From a virus, in IMG/VR virus record IMGVR_UViG_3300045303_000120, positions 1-47,129 of that record: a stretch of 47,129 nucleotides of DNA; one strand, 5' to 3'. The notes beneath the pieces are model-generated. The model was not told where the DNA came from and did not search any database. It was given only the letters and a program-made list of their open reading frames with translations. The position numbers and the translations under genes are program-made. Below, piece after piece: positions 31,975 through 39,249 of the stretch; the stretch's first letter is position 1, and the number at the start of each line of letters is the position of its first letter.

Positions 31975-32505
31975 GTCGTAAGCCAACGCCGGGGGACCGA
32001 CGTGTTTCCAGTCCCACAGAAACCACGCGTGGTTAAAAGACGGGCTGGCGGTGCGCTCATCCACGAACCACCGGATGCGTCTGGTCAGAACGAGTTTCTT
32101 CGCGAACATCGGGCAATCTCCGAATAAATGTCTGCGGGTCTTGGCGTGGTCGAAATCCGTTCGCAGCAACATCATCACTTGGCCTTGCGTCACATACATC
32201 AGATCGATTGCGTGTGAAATGAACGCTGGCGCTATGTCGTAGGGTGGATTGGTGATGATGCAGTCGCAAAAGGCTGGCGCGTCTTTCATCGCCATAAAAT
32301 CGTCACCCAGGTGGACATCGGTGCCGATCACCGGGCACGGCAGGAGCATTTCCAGAACACGCTGGATCTTGCCGCTGCCACACGCCGGTTCCCAGACCAC
32401 ATACGGCTCTCTAAAGCCTTCGGTCACCAGCGCAGACGTGACCCATGAAGGGGTCTCGTAGACGTCGCGTTCGTGCCGCTTATAACCAGAGTCCCGCTGA
32501 CTCAT
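31960..32505 (-). CDS. DNA methyltransferase (N6-adenine type)
   Basis: A 181-residue SAM-dependent methyltransferase. Motif I is WEPACGSGKI (38-47), the acidic loop is IGTDVHLGDDF, and catalytic motif IV is NPPY (86-89) after CIIT, as in adenine-N6 or cytosine-N4 DNA methyltransferases. The target-recognition region is short, so the site preference cannot be read. A start at 32505 is chosen because it overlaps the upstream stop (ATGA). It lacks a companion endonuclease, so it probably protects or marks phage DNA. It converges with the late operon. Confidence 0.82.
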   Translation of the reverse strand: MSQRDSGYKRHERDVYETPSWVTSALVTEGFREPYVVWEPACGSGKIQRVLEMLLPCPVIGTDVHLGDDFMAMKDAPAFCDCIITNPPYDIAPAFISHAIDLMYVTQGQVMMLLRTDFDHAKTRRHLFGDCPMFAKKLVLTRRIRWFVDERTASPSFNHAWFLWDWKHVGPPALAYDLTHK

Positions 32506-32660
32506 CGGCGCACCCACTTCAAGCGTTTACGCCGGTCTTTGCTCTTGCCGCGAGACCGATGAACAGGTTTGCAGACGATACTGCGAACCAGCAGATAAAT
32601 CTCTCGATTAACCCGGATATAAGTCGGGGGGTCAGGCCAGCCCTTAATCTTCTCGGGCAT
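32502..32660 (-). CDS. Hypothetical basic protein, 52 aa
   Basis: A short frame between the zinc-ribbon gene and the methyltransferase, overlapping both (start inside the former, stop overlapping the latter as TGA/ATGA). The product has an N-terminal PEKIKGWPDPPTYIRVN part and a very basic tail (RSRGKSKDRRKRLKWVRR), suggesting nucleic-acid binding. Filling an otherwise empty 140-bp gap in a tightly packed operon supports it as real. Confidence 0.6.
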   Translation of the reverse strand: MPEKIKGWPDPPTYIRVNREIYLLVRSIVCKPVHRSRGKSKDRRKRLKWVRR

Positions 32661-32841
32661 CATTGGGCGGCTTAGTCCCACCCGTCAGGCGGGCGATCCG
32701 CGTCGGGATGACGACGGTATCGTTGCAGACGTCGCAACAGCGTCCGTCGTTCACCGGCTGAGCGTCGTAGCCCTGGTCCCAACCGGATTCGTTTATTTCG
32801 ATTGGGTTCTTGCAGATGCTGCAAACCAGTCTTCTAGTCAT
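32644..32841 (-). CDS. Small zinc-ribbon protein, 65 aa
   Basis: Contains CSIC at residues 7-10 and CCDVC at about 35-39, a C-x2-C...C-x2-C pair expected to bind one zinc ion. The rest is polar. It overlaps genes on both sides in the early leftward operon. Such small zinc ribbons in phages are often nucleic-acid or protein adaptors; no specific function is evident. Confidence 0.65.
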   Translation of the reverse strand: MTRRLVCSICKNPIEINESGWDQGYDAQPVNDGRCCDVCNDTVVIPTRIARLTGGTKPPNDARED

Positions 32842-33121
32842 TTGATCTCATCCTTTTCCAGACACGTTGAAAACCGATTGCCCGCCCCGCCGCTTCCAAG
32901 GTGGGGCTTTGCGGGCGCTTTGTCGCACCGAAGAACCAGCCGCGCATGGCCGCCGTGGACGGACCTCCGGCACCGTGGATCTGCGACAGATCCTTGCCGG
33001 TGACCCGGTGACCGAAATAATCCTCGACGATGGTTCTGAGTTCATCGATGGCCGGGTCTTTTTGCTTGAAGACATAGGCCCCGTAGATCGGTGCATGACC
33101 GTTGCTCTTATGCTTTGCCAT
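32834..33121 (-). CDS. Small HTH-like DNA-binding protein, 95 aa
   Basis: Basic protein. Residues 40-90 (TGKDLSQIHGAGGPSTAAMRGWFFGATKRPQSPTLEAAGRAIGFQRVW) look like a helix-turn-helix: LSQIHGAG as helix 2, STAAMRGWF as recognition helix, then an XRE-type final helix. Its ATG overlaps the preceding stop as TGATG. It lies downstream of the promoter at 33496-33523 and before the methyltransferase, so it may regulate this small leftward group. Confidence 0.65.
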   Translation of the reverse strand: MAKHKSNGHAPIYGAYVFKQKDPAIDELRTIVEDYFGHRVTGKDLSQIHGAGGPSTAAMRGWFFGATKRPQSPTLEAAGRAIGFQRVWKRMRSND

Positions 33122-33465
33122 CAGAGCACCGTGTAGCGGGCGTTGCCGGTCTTGCCGCTCTTCTGGATCAGGCCAGCGTCGATTGCCTGCCGGATGCAGT
33201 AGCTCGAACTGTTGGGACTCATCCCCACGGACTTCATGACGTCGCGGAATTGTGCGCCGTCCATGACGGTGCCTTTAGCGACCTTCTCCAGGCCGTAGGC
33301 AATGCGTTGGACACCCTTGCCGCCGGTCGCGGCCTTCACGCCGTTGGCGGTCTTGAGCGCGTTCACCACAGGCTGAATAAGCGGCTGCCCGTGCGCGATA
33401 CCCATCAGGGCGATCAACGCGGGGCCTAGCTTCTTCTCGTCAACAAAGAACTCAATTCGGAACAT
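33121..33465 (-). CDS. Winged-helix-like protein, 114 aa
   Basis: The last 60 residues (GAQFRDVMKSVGMSPNSSSYCIRQAIDAGLIQKSGKTGNARYTVL) have winged-helix shape, with a recognition helix SSSYCIRQAIDAGLI and a wing ending in YTVL. The first half is less clear. It is the first gene after a gap with promoter features, with TAGGAGAAC as ribosome site, so it may act as a regulator or a DNA-binding accessory for the genes below. No named family. Confidence 0.65.
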   Translation of the reverse strand: MFRIEFFVDEKKLGPALIALMGIAHGQPLIQPVVNALKTANGVKAATGGKGVQRIAYGLEKVAKGTVMDGAQFRDVMKSVGMSPNSSSYCIRQAIDAGLIQKSGKTGNARYTVL

Positions 33466-33495
33466 CTGGCGTTCTCCTAGAATCGTGAGAACCTA

Positions 33496-33523
33496 GATAT
33501 AACACAGATCTCACAATTCACAA
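33496..33523 (-). promoter_or_regulatory. Candidate leftward promoter
   Basis: In the 61-bp gap upstream of the gene starting at 33465, the minus strand reads TTGTGA (33523-33518), 16 nt, then TATATC (33501-33496), about 30 nt before the ATG. Between the boxes lies TGTGAGATCTGT, close to TGTGAGATATGT upstream of 40359 and TGTGATATGT at 43.9 kb, so an operator may be shared. The gap is AT-rich compared with the rest. Confidence 0.5.
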
Positions 33524-33526
33524 CAC

Positions 33527-33898
33527 TCATCTAACACATCGCCAGCGATATTTATCAATCATCATCTTCCGCATCCTGTGGCGGGTACAAATATCGCCGG
33601 TCTGTTTTGGTAATTCGCGCCGCGCCACCGGCTTGTCCGAAACAAGTGGCGCGGCGCTGACCGGGGGATCGTCTACGGGGGATGGAGGCCCCATGACAAT
33701 GCGCTCGGTCACTACCGTCTTTGGAGGGACGGTAAGCGGGATGACCCGCATCTGATCCGTCTTTTTAGCTTCCGGCAAGGCGGCCCATACGACATCGAAG
33801 CGGTTTTCTATCGGCGCTGGGGCCGATGGTTGAAAGACCAGAACCGTACCCACGCAAAGCACCACCGTCAGGGTGGGGTGCTCAACCGGGGGGAACAT
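33527..33898 (-). CDS. Membrane-anchored protein, 123 aa
   Basis: Near the N-terminus lies a hydrophobic segment (LTVVLCVGTVLVF) after a short lead, then a Pro/Val-rich extended region (residues 20-100), then a basic end with C-x-RH...WRC (ICTRHRMRKMMIDKYRWRC). It overlaps the end of the preceding coiled-coil gene by 17 nt. A signal-anchor with an extended periplasmic part is likely. The two genes together could bridge membrane and periplasm, but nothing identifies them as spanins. Confidence 0.55.
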   Translation of the reverse strand: MFPPVEHPTLTVVLCVGTVLVFQPSAPAPIENRFDVVWAALPEAKKTDQMRVIPLTVPPKTVVTERIVMGPPSPVDDPPVSAAPLVSDKPVARRELPKQTGDICTRHRMRKMMIDKYRWRCVR

Positions 33899-34301
33899 CT
33901 TCGGCGCGGCTCTGGATCAGCGGCTTGTTTCCGATCCGGAACGTGCGGAGCGTGGCGAAAATAGTCTCCAGCACCGTCTCTAATTCCGCCCTGCGGCCCA
34001 CTTCGTTGTCGCGGGTGATCTGCATTTCCATCATGCGGCTTTCCATCTGGGTGCGCTGCGACGCTTCGGCTTCCATCGCCACCTTGTAGCCCGCGATGGT
34101 GGTCTGTGCGTCCGCCAGCTCGCGGCGGAGTACGTCGCGTTCGTGCGCGACCTCCTGGTAGAGCCGATTGCCTTGCTCCACGACCGCTTCCCGCGCTGGC
34201 GGTAACGGCACTTGACCATTGGTTTGTTCAGGCACCTTGTTGCTCCACATTGGCGACGGGCGACGGTCGATCTGGAAATTCTCCGGGGGATCGTCACCCA
34301 T
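33882..34301 (-). CDS. Coiled-coil protein, 139 aa
   Basis: Residues 40-125 form a long charged coiled coil (VVEQGNRLYQEVAHERDVLRRELADAQTTIAG; RTQMESRMMEMQITRDNEVGRRAELETVLET). The N-terminus is Pro-rich and polar. There is no membrane segment or catalytic motif. It sits between the zinc-ribbon gene and the membrane-anchored gene and overlaps both, so the three are probably translated together. Confidence 0.6.
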   Translation of the reverse strand: MGDDPPENFQIDRRPSPMWSNKVPEQTNGQVPLPPAREAVVEQGNRLYQEVAHERDVLRRELADAQTTIAGYKVAMEAEASQRTQMESRMMEMQITRDNEVGRRAELETVLETIFATLRTFRIGNKPLIQSRAEDVPPG

Positions 34302-34590
34302 GTTTCAACTTCCTTCTCAGTTGCTCGAAATAATCCATCGCGCCCCTGCCCGTGGTGTTGAACGTCACCATGTAGTTGCAGCCTTGTTTGACGATGTCTG
34401 TGGTAGCGGGGCATTTGTCGCAATTGCCCAGCCTATGAAAGATATTCGGCTCGGGCATGGTCAGACGCGCGCCGCAGCCGCTGCATGTGAACTTCTGGTA
34501 GACGTTCTTGCCCTCATGAATAAGCCGGTCGGCTTCTTTTATGACTTCGTCCCAGGGGTGGTCTTTATATTTGATCTTCTGGCGTTTCAT
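34294..34590 (-). CDS. Zinc-finger protein downstream of DNA polymerase, 98 aa
   Basis: Contains CSGC and CDKC about 20 residues apart, followed by Cys in KQGCNY, a small zinc-binding fold. The first 35 residues are basic and helical. The start at 34590 is preferred because GAAAGGAC and the polymerase TGA lie just before it. It follows the polymerase directly and may be a replication accessory, but no family is recognised. Confidence 0.6.
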   Translation of the reverse strand: MKRQKIKYKDHPWDEVIKEADRLIHEGKNVYQKFTCSGCGARLTMPEPNIFHRLGNCDKCPATTDIVKQGCNYMVTFNTTGRGAMDYFEQLRRKLKHG

Positions 34591-34592
34591 TT

Positions 34593-36587
34593 TCAGTCCT
34601 TTCGGTATCTGGCTCCGGTCCACGCCTTCGCGGTTATCGGAAAACCCCCTGCCCAGATCGGGCCTTGCTCGATCAAGGACTTGAACTCTTTCACGCTGCG
34701 GTCTGCGGCTTCGCTGACGATCTCGTCGTGTACGGTCAGCACCACCGGGTAGCCAGCGGCTTCGACGCGCAACATGGCTTCGGCCATGACGTCCCGCGCA
34801 ATGGCCTGGACCGCATTCTCGACCAGCGATCCCCCATAGGTGCTGATCCTTGCCCAGTTAGACGAGTTTCCTGGGTCTTTTATGACCCGCCGATTGTTGG
34901 CGGAATTGACGACTGTTTTATAAGTCAGGGACATCTTTTTGCTGCCCCAGGGTGTCATGACCTCGCGCAGCTTCGGATAGGGATAAGTCAGCATTCTTCC
35001 AGACGGCAGCCGCATAAACAGAAAAGAGCCAGCCGCCTTGAATGAGAGTCTACCGTTGTTGGTGGCCCGCCCTGGCTGACGCACCGCACCGACAGCGGCA
35101 TCTTCGGTGTCGTACCAGAACTGTTTCACGCTGGGGTGCGCTTCGCGCCAAGCGAGCTTGAGATCGTTGGCGCGTTCGTCGGGAACGTCCACGCCGTAGC
35201 CCCTGGCCATCGTCTGGAATGCGCCGACGCCGCCGCCGAACCCCAGCGCCAATTCCATCACCTTGCCGATTTGGCGTTGCTGATCGGTGACGTTGTCCGG
35301 GTGAATGCCGAAAGCCCGCGCATAGGCGAGCACATAGAGATCGTAGCCTTTGCCTTTATCGAAAGAGTGAAACGCGTTGATCTTCCACTTTTCGTTGGCC
35401 AGCCACGCCAGGGCGCGACCTTCGATGTTGGAGAAATCCGCCGCGTATAAAGACGAACCTGGAGCCGCGATGATGAGGCCCCTAAGAATGTCGCCGACCA
35501 CTTCGAGGGGCGGTCCCGCGATCATTTCCACGACGCGCGCCGACCCGGTCATAACAAGAGGGATCAACTCGTCTTGGGCTTTGTCCTTCGGTCTTTTAAT
35601 GTTTTGAGGTTGGAACCGTCGCGCGGCCCATCGCCCGGTAGATGCCCCGTGATACGCCAAAAGACCACGCGCCCTCCCATCTTCAGAGCATCCCATAACA
35701 AGGGCATCGATCTTCTTAACGGCTGCCTTTCCGGCTTCGGCTCTGAGGGTAAGGACATGACGAACATCCTCCGGTAGGTCTTTGCGGGATAGCAAATCTA
35801 TGACGTCGTCTCTGGCGATGGACTCGGTGTCCACGCCGCGCATCCGGCAAAATTCCACAATCTTGGCGACCGCTTCGCAGCTCGGCACTAGTCCTTTAGA
35901 GACGGTGCGGATCTCATGATTTAATTTAGTTAGTGTTACTTCGATGATCGGTCGTGCCGCCGCGCACAATGCTTTATCAACGTAGATGCCCCTGTCGTTT
36001 ATACGTTGGTCTAGTATCCAGACGTCACGCTCGATGGGGCGCAATTCCATGAGTCGGGCGTGTAGCTCCCGCTCGACCACCACGTCTTGCACACAGTATG
36101 CGATCAATTCCTTAATCCTGACGGGGTCATCCCACCAGACGGCTTCGTTGTTTTCGTCCCAGCGGCGCGGCCTGGACATACGGAGCATGGTCCGGTAGCC
36201 GACCGGGTCTTTGGCTTCTGAGATACCCAGCGCCGCAGCGGCACTGTCCAAGGCTCCAGGCAGGGCCATCGCATAGGCCCGCGCCATCGTGCAATTCCAT
36301 TGCTCGATCTTCGGCAGCGGCCATTTGTAGCGAGCCGCAAGAACGTGCTGCCAGATGGTTCTTTCAAAGGCGGCGTTGTGCGCCCACATCGCGCCACCAG
36401 CGGCAATGTGCGCGACGATCTCAGGGGGACACGGCTGGCCTGGAACCCAGGTCTTGACCTCGCCATTGTCGATGGCATAGGCCGCGCACCACACGTCTGT
36501 GCTCCGGTGCTCCGCGTAGACGTAAACGCCCGTCTTGCGGAGATCCACTTCGCTGCGCGTCTCGAAGTCGATGTGACAGTCTTTCAT
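34593..36587 (-). CDS. Family A DNA polymerase with 3'-5' exonuclease
   Basis: A 664-residue replicative polymerase. The N-terminal DnaQ-like exonuclease starts at once with HIDFETRS (D7, E9). The polymerase part shows motif A SLYAADFSNIEGR near residue 381, motif B-like KVMELALGFGGGVGAFQTMA near 440, and motif C VLTVHDEIVSEA near 617. It is the short phage form, close to T7-like and other phage Pol I enzymes, without a 5'-3' nuclease domain. The start overlaps the upstream stop (ATGA). Together with the prim-pol/helicase, SSB and nuclease genes it makes a self-contained replisome. ATA-AAA-GAC at 34875 is one of the genome's octamers. Confidence 0.93.
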   Translation of the reverse strand: MKDCHIDFETRSEVDLRKTGVYVYAEHRSTDVWCAAYAIDNGEVKTWVPGQPCPPEIVAHIAAGGAMWAHNAAFERTIWQHVLAARYKWPLPKIEQWNCTMARAYAMALPGALDSAAAALGISEAKDPVGYRTMLRMSRPRRWDENNEAVWWDDPVRIKELIAYCVQDVVVERELHARLMELRPIERDVWILDQRINDRGIYVDKALCAAARPIIEVTLTKLNHEIRTVSKGLVPSCEAVAKIVEFCRMRGVDTESIARDDVIDLLSRKDLPEDVRHVLTLRAEAGKAAVKKIDALVMGCSEDGRARGLLAYHGASTGRWAARRFQPQNIKRPKDKAQDELIPLVMTGSARVVEMIAGPPLEVVGDILRGLIIAAPGSSLYAADFSNIEGRALAWLANEKWKINAFHSFDKGKGYDLYVLAYARAFGIHPDNVTDQQRQIGKVMELALGFGGGVGAFQTMARGYGVDVPDERANDLKLAWREAHPSVKQFWYDTEDAAVGAVRQPGRATNNGRLSFKAAGSFLFMRLPSGRMLTYPYPKLREVMTPWGSKKMSLTYKTVVNSANNRRVIKDPGNSSNWARISTYGGSLVENAVQAIARDVMAEAMLRVEAAGYPVVLTVHDEIVSEAADRSVKEFKSLIEQGPIWAGGFPITAKAWTGARYRKD

Positions 36588-36958
36588 GTGCTCTGTTTAT
36601 TCAGTTCCTGGTAGACCCGCCGACCGTTCTCCGTGATGACCCACACGATTGTTGGACTCCCAGACGGCGCGGGGCGACGATTCGGAGACTCCTCGATCAG
36701 ACCCAGATCGCGCAGCTCGCCGCGTCTTTTACCCGCGCTGTTCTGCTGCCGGATCATCCGTTCGGCCAACTCGTAATCCGTTAGTCCTTGCGGTTTGGTG
36801 TAGTGAATTTGCAGCGCCCTCAATCGGTCGCCAGCCCTGCGCTGGAGATCGCGAAACGCCGCCTGCCAACTGGTGTCTGGATCGGACCAGCGGACGCCAC
36901 CCTCGAACGGCTCGAAAATATCCGGTGGGTTATTCGGGTGCGGCTTCTTCTTTTTCAT
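36584..36958 (-). CDS. Winged-helix-like protein, 124 aa
   Basis: Residues 28-100 (DTSWQAAFRDLQRRAGDRLRALQIHYTKPQGLTDYELAERMIRQQNSAGKRRGELRDLGLIEESP) follow the pattern of small phage winged-helix proteins annotated near recombination or replication genes: a helix, a recognition helix NSAGKRRGELRDLGLI, and a wing TIVWVITENGRRVYQEL. Its stop overlaps the polymerase start, so it is probably coupled to polymerase expression. Confidence 0.7.
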   Translation of the reverse strand: MKKKKPHPNNPPDIFEPFEGGVRWSDPDTSWQAAFRDLQRRAGDRLRALQIHYTKPQGLTDYELAERMIRQQNSAGKRRGELRDLGLIEESPNRRPAPSGSPTIVWVITENGRRVYQELNKQST

Positions 36959-36975
36959 GTGCGACGTGACCTTGT

Positions 36976-37338
36976 TCAGACCAGTCCACCGTCGGCACGA
37001 TAGACCGTCTTGGTCTCATGTCTGTTAAGGTCATCGACGATCTGCTGCGCCAGCAGCGAGTCGTGAACCACGCCAAGAACGCTGTTGCGGCCCTCGATCT
37101 TGTCGAAGATCTCCCACGCCAGCGGCTTGTCGTGGTGGGTGGACCGGAAATCGTAGCGATTAGAGCCGTCTGCACGGTGTTGCGCTTGCCAGCTCTGGAC
37201 CGCGGCGATGGCGATCTTCGCGATCCCCATGCAGGCGTCTTTTTCCTCCTGGGTGGCTTCGTCCCAGCTTTTGTCTTCATCGAGTTTGTAGATCGCTTCG
37301 GCGACGTAAGCCTGCGAGGGCATGAACGGGGAAGGCAT
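36976..37338 (-). CDS. Hypothetical protein, 120 aa
   Basis: Soluble protein, with a helical N-terminal half (YVAEAIYKLDEDKSWDEATQEEKDACMGIAKIAIAAVQSWQ) that resembles small domains found in phage operons of nucleotide metabolism. The C-terminal half (PLAWEIFDKIEGRNSVLGVVHDSLLAQQIVDDLN) is alpha/beta. Its ATG overlaps the stop of the MazZ-like gene (TGATG). No family assigned. Confidence 0.65.
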   Translation of the reverse strand: MPSPFMPSQAYVAEAIYKLDEDKSWDEATQEEKDACMGIAKIAIAAVQSWQAQHRADGSNRYDFRSTHHDKPLAWEIFDKIEGRNSVLGVVHDSLLAQQIVDDLNRHETKTVYRADGGLV

Positions 37339-37742
37339 CAGGGTTTCTCCAGTTTCTTCTGCTCGCGCCGCGCATAGGCGGCGGACAGGGCCAAGGGAAA
37401 AGCGGCGGGGTGCTCCTTCATGTACTCATGAAGGTAACCCATCGCGTTGAACATCACGCCTAACATCGACCAGACGCGGCCATCGCTGGTCGGGCATTCC
37501 CGGTGCGCCAGCCACCAGTCCATGTAGTGACGCGAGGCGCTTTTCATGTAGACGTCGAGCGGGATACCCTTTTGCCAGTTGTCCGCGTCGCGCGTAGAGC
37601 CGTCTGCCATCTGTCTGTTAAAATCCATGAAGATGGCGAACGCCCGGAGAACCTCCGGCGAAAGCGCGCCCTCGTAGTCGAGCTTGTTGCGCTCGACGTC
37701 GCGCGACGCGCCGGTCGGGAAGGTGCGGATTTCCGCAGTCAC
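37338..37742 (-). CDS. dATP/dGTP diphosphohydrolase-like protein (DUF5664, MazZ-type)
   Basis: A 134-residue protein with the conserved pattern of the phage DUF5664 / dGTP-dATP diphosphohydrolase N-terminal family: GASRDVERNKLDYEGALSPEVL, then DGSTRDADNWQKGIPLDVYMKSASRHYMDWWLAH, then FNAMGYLHE. Family members include MazZ of phage S-2L, which trims dNTPs to support modified DNA, but most members are uncharacterised. The GTG at 37742 is chosen as start because it overlaps the preceding stop (GTGA) and has AGAGGA upstream. An ATG at 37814 with GGAGG would add 24 residues. No PurZ gene is present in the window. Confidence 0.8.
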   Translation of the reverse strand: MTAEIRTFPTGASRDVERNKLDYEGALSPEVLRAFAIFMDFNRQMADGSTRDADNWQKGIPLDVYMKSASRHYMDWWLAHRECPTSDGRVWSMLGVMFNAMGYLHEYMKEHPAAFPLALSAAYARREQKKLEKP

Positions 37743-38053
37743 TGGAACATCCTCTTTTCGCGCAGCGTCGTCAGATGATACCGCCCGCCCCTTCCGCTTA
37801 TTTGGACGTCGCATGATTCCTCCAATCGTCTGTTAATTTGTGAGACCAGACCCCGGAGCGCGCTGCGCTTCGAGGGGCGATAAGCGTAGATCATTTCAAA
37901 GAGTTCGTTGTAGCCGATGCCTTCGTCGCCAGCGTGGCGCAGCGCATCGAGGACACGGACGGATTGTTCGCCAAACCGGATGCCGTGGCGTATCCCGCCC
38001 ATCGGTCTTTCACAGTGCGGACAGCGTGTCGTCAGGCGTTCACCCGGCAGCAT
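37739..38053 (-). CDS. Zn-finger/winged-helix regulator, 104 aa
   Basis: Near the N-terminus RCPHCERPMGGI has one CxxC. Residues 28-100 resemble the response-regulator C-terminal DNA-binding fold: VRVLDALRHAGDEGIGYNELFEMIY, the recognition helix SKRSALRGLVSQINRRL, and a wing with GRGGRYHL. There is no receiver domain, so it is a stand-alone DNA-binding protein. The ATG at 38053 lies in the last codons of the DUF7768 gene. The recognition helix region contains the octamer TAACAGAC with an AGA arginine codon. Confidence 0.72.
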   Translation of the reverse strand: MLPGERLTTRCPHCERPMGGIRHGIRFGEQSVRVLDALRHAGDEGIGYNELFEMIYAYRPSKRSALRGLVSQINRRLEESCDVQISGRGGRYHLTTLREKRMFQ

Positions 38054-38381
38054 TGGTCTTCTCCAGTTCGCGGTATTCCACCGGCATATTCGTCTTGCTG
38101 GCGTGTGCGACTGCCGCCGCCACGCCGCGCGATATGCCCCGGTCGGTGTAGACCACCATTGCGTCGGCTTTATCGATCCACGCCAGACCAGCCGCGATAC
38201 CAAGCTCGCGCTCTCTGGGGATCAGGTCGTTCAGAATCTGGGTATAGAGAAGGTGCGACGCAATCGGGGCTTCGCCGCGCAGAACGGAGTCTCGCAGACA
38301 GCGTTGCGCGTACCGGACGTTCTCCCGAACCCCTTCGTCGGTCTCAGCCGCGTAGGGGGACTCTAAGATCACTAACCGCAT
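38040..38381 (-). CDS. DUF7768-like nucleoside-2-deoxyribosyltransferase-type protein
   Basis: A 113-residue protein. MRLVILESPYA with GVRENVRYAQRCLRDSVLRGEAPIASHLLYTQILND and ADAMVVYTDRGISRGVAAAVAHA matches a phage family I recall as DUF7768. Its layout (ESPY strand, R-x-x-x-x-Y-A-x-x-x-x-x-D helix, G-E-A-P-x-x-S-H, D-x-G-x-S-x-G) resembles nucleoside 2-deoxyribosyltransferases and other nucleotide-binding Rossmann-like proteins. It is a likely nucleotide-metabolism or modification enzyme; substrate unknown. It starts a leftward group with the MazZ-like gene. Confidence 0.75.
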   Translation of the reverse strand: MRLVILESPYAAETDEGVRENVRYAQRCLRDSVLRGEAPIASHLLYTQILNDLIPRERELGIAAGLAWIDKADAMVVYTDRGISRGVAAAVAHASKTNMPVEYRELEKTNAAG

Positions 38382-38395
38382 AGCGTTTCTCCAGA

Positions 38396-38424
38396 CATAT
38401 CTGGTTTAGAATTACCGGACGCAA
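38396..38424 (-). promoter_or_regulatory. Candidate leftward promoter/operator
   Basis: The minus strand reads TTGCGT (38424-38419), 17 nt, GATATG (38401-38396), matching the box pattern found upstream of 40359. The -10 lies inside the near-palindrome CCAGACATATCTGG (38391-38404). The distance to the ATG at 38381 is only 14 nt, so a promoter here would give an almost leaderless message; an operator is the alternative. Confidence 0.35.
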
Positions 38425-38454
38425 TGGCGCTTTGGGGCGGGCATCGCGTCCGGT
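38414..38454. repeat. Inverted repeat after the PEP-CTERM gene
   Basis: ACCGGACGC (38414-38422) and GCGTCCGGT (38446-38454) form a perfect 9-bp stem with a 23-nt loop, 23 nt beyond the stop of the PEP-CTERM gene. On the minus strand there is no T tract after the stem, so it is not a strong intrinsic terminator. It may stabilise the 3' end of that message or act as an operator for the next group of genes. Confidence 0.7.
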
Positions 38455-38476
38455 GTTCGCACACAAGGAGAGGAGT

Positions 38477-39205
38477 CTACCCGTGTGCTACTTGGGCGGT
38501 CTGTTTACGACGGCGCAGCTTGAGCGCGCCCAGACCCATGATAGCAGAACCGAACAACCAGACAGCACCGGGAACCGGAACGGCGCTGATACCGGCTGGG
38601 ACAATGTAGAAAGACTCGGCACCGTCTGAGGCTCCGGTCCAAGAGGCACGGAAGATCAGGTTGTCGCCGGGTAGAACACCAGCCGCGAGCAAGTTAAAGC
38701 CGGTGATGAGATAGTCCCCCTTACCATTTCCGTTGTTAATGTCTGGCAGAGCCAGGGGGCCGGTGAAGTCGTAGATGATTCTTGAACCGGCGGGCTTCGA
38801 CAGATCGATCAACTGGAAAGACTGTAGAGTCTCGCCGCCGCTGGCGGTATTGACGTCGATGGCAACGCCGAAGGTGGTGTTGACGTTAAGGAGCGTCTCC
38901 AACAGTGCGCCGGAGTAGGGCAAAGCGTTAGCTTGAAGGTCGCCGACGAGGACTCCACCCCCCAGGATGTTGGTCGAAAAGGTGTTGAAAGAGGTATCGT
39001 TGCCGTGATTGGAGAAATTGTTGTAGCCAAAGGTTCCCGGCTGGTGCGCGGCTTGCGTCCCGCAGATTATACAGGGGTTCGATTGGCTCTGCGGAACGAT
39101 GTTTCCCGCAGGCAACGCGATGATAGAGAGGTTATTGATCGCATCCGCCTTGGCTGGAAGTGCCAAGGCGGCTAACACAGTCGTAGCGAATAAAAGACGG
39201 CGCAT
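38477..39205 (-). CDS. Exported protein with PEP/VPLPA-CTERM sorting tail
   Basis: A 242-residue protein with all parts of a PEP-CTERM substrate. Signal peptide: MRRLLFATTVLAALALPAKA. Middle: Asn/Thr/Ser/Gly-rich beta-type region with a CIIC cysteine pair. C-terminus: VPVPGA (209-214), a hydrophobic helix (WLFGSAIMGLGALKL) and RRRK. In bacteria such proteins are exported, then recognised by an exosortase and placed at the cell surface, usually alongside exopolysaccharide genes. No exosortase is encoded here, so host machinery would be needed. It lies in the replication-side operon, 44 nt after the SSB gene. The TAAAAGAC octamer at 39191 inside its signal peptide suggests long residence in this genome. 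Confidence 0.82.
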   Translation of the reverse strand: MRRLLFATTVLAALALPAKADAINNLSIIALPAGNIVPQSQSNPCIICGTQAAHQPGTFGYNNFSNHGNDTSFNTFSTNILGGGVLVGDLQANALPYSGALLETLLNVNTTFGVAIDVNTASGGETLQSFQLIDLSKPAGSRIIYDFTGPLALPDINNGNGKGDYLITGFNLLAAGVLPGDNLIFRASWTGASDGAESFYIVPAGISAVPVPGAVWLFGSAIMGLGALKLRRRKQTAQVAHG

Positions 39206-39249
39206 TTTAGTGAACTCCGCTGAAGGTTGTTGTTGGGAACGCGTTACGG

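Noticed and set aside
33527-34301. Overlapping i-spanin/o-spanin pair
   Set aside because: One gene is coiled coil and the other has an N-terminal membrane segment, but there is no lipobox, the order is wrong and they lie in the early operon away from the lysis genes.
37338-38381. Complete 2-aminoadenine (Z) genome pathway
   Set aside because: Only a MazZ-like protein is visible. I found no PurZ-like adenylosuccinate synthetase or DatZ-like HD phosphohydrolase in any frame, so I keep only the weaker modification hypothesis.
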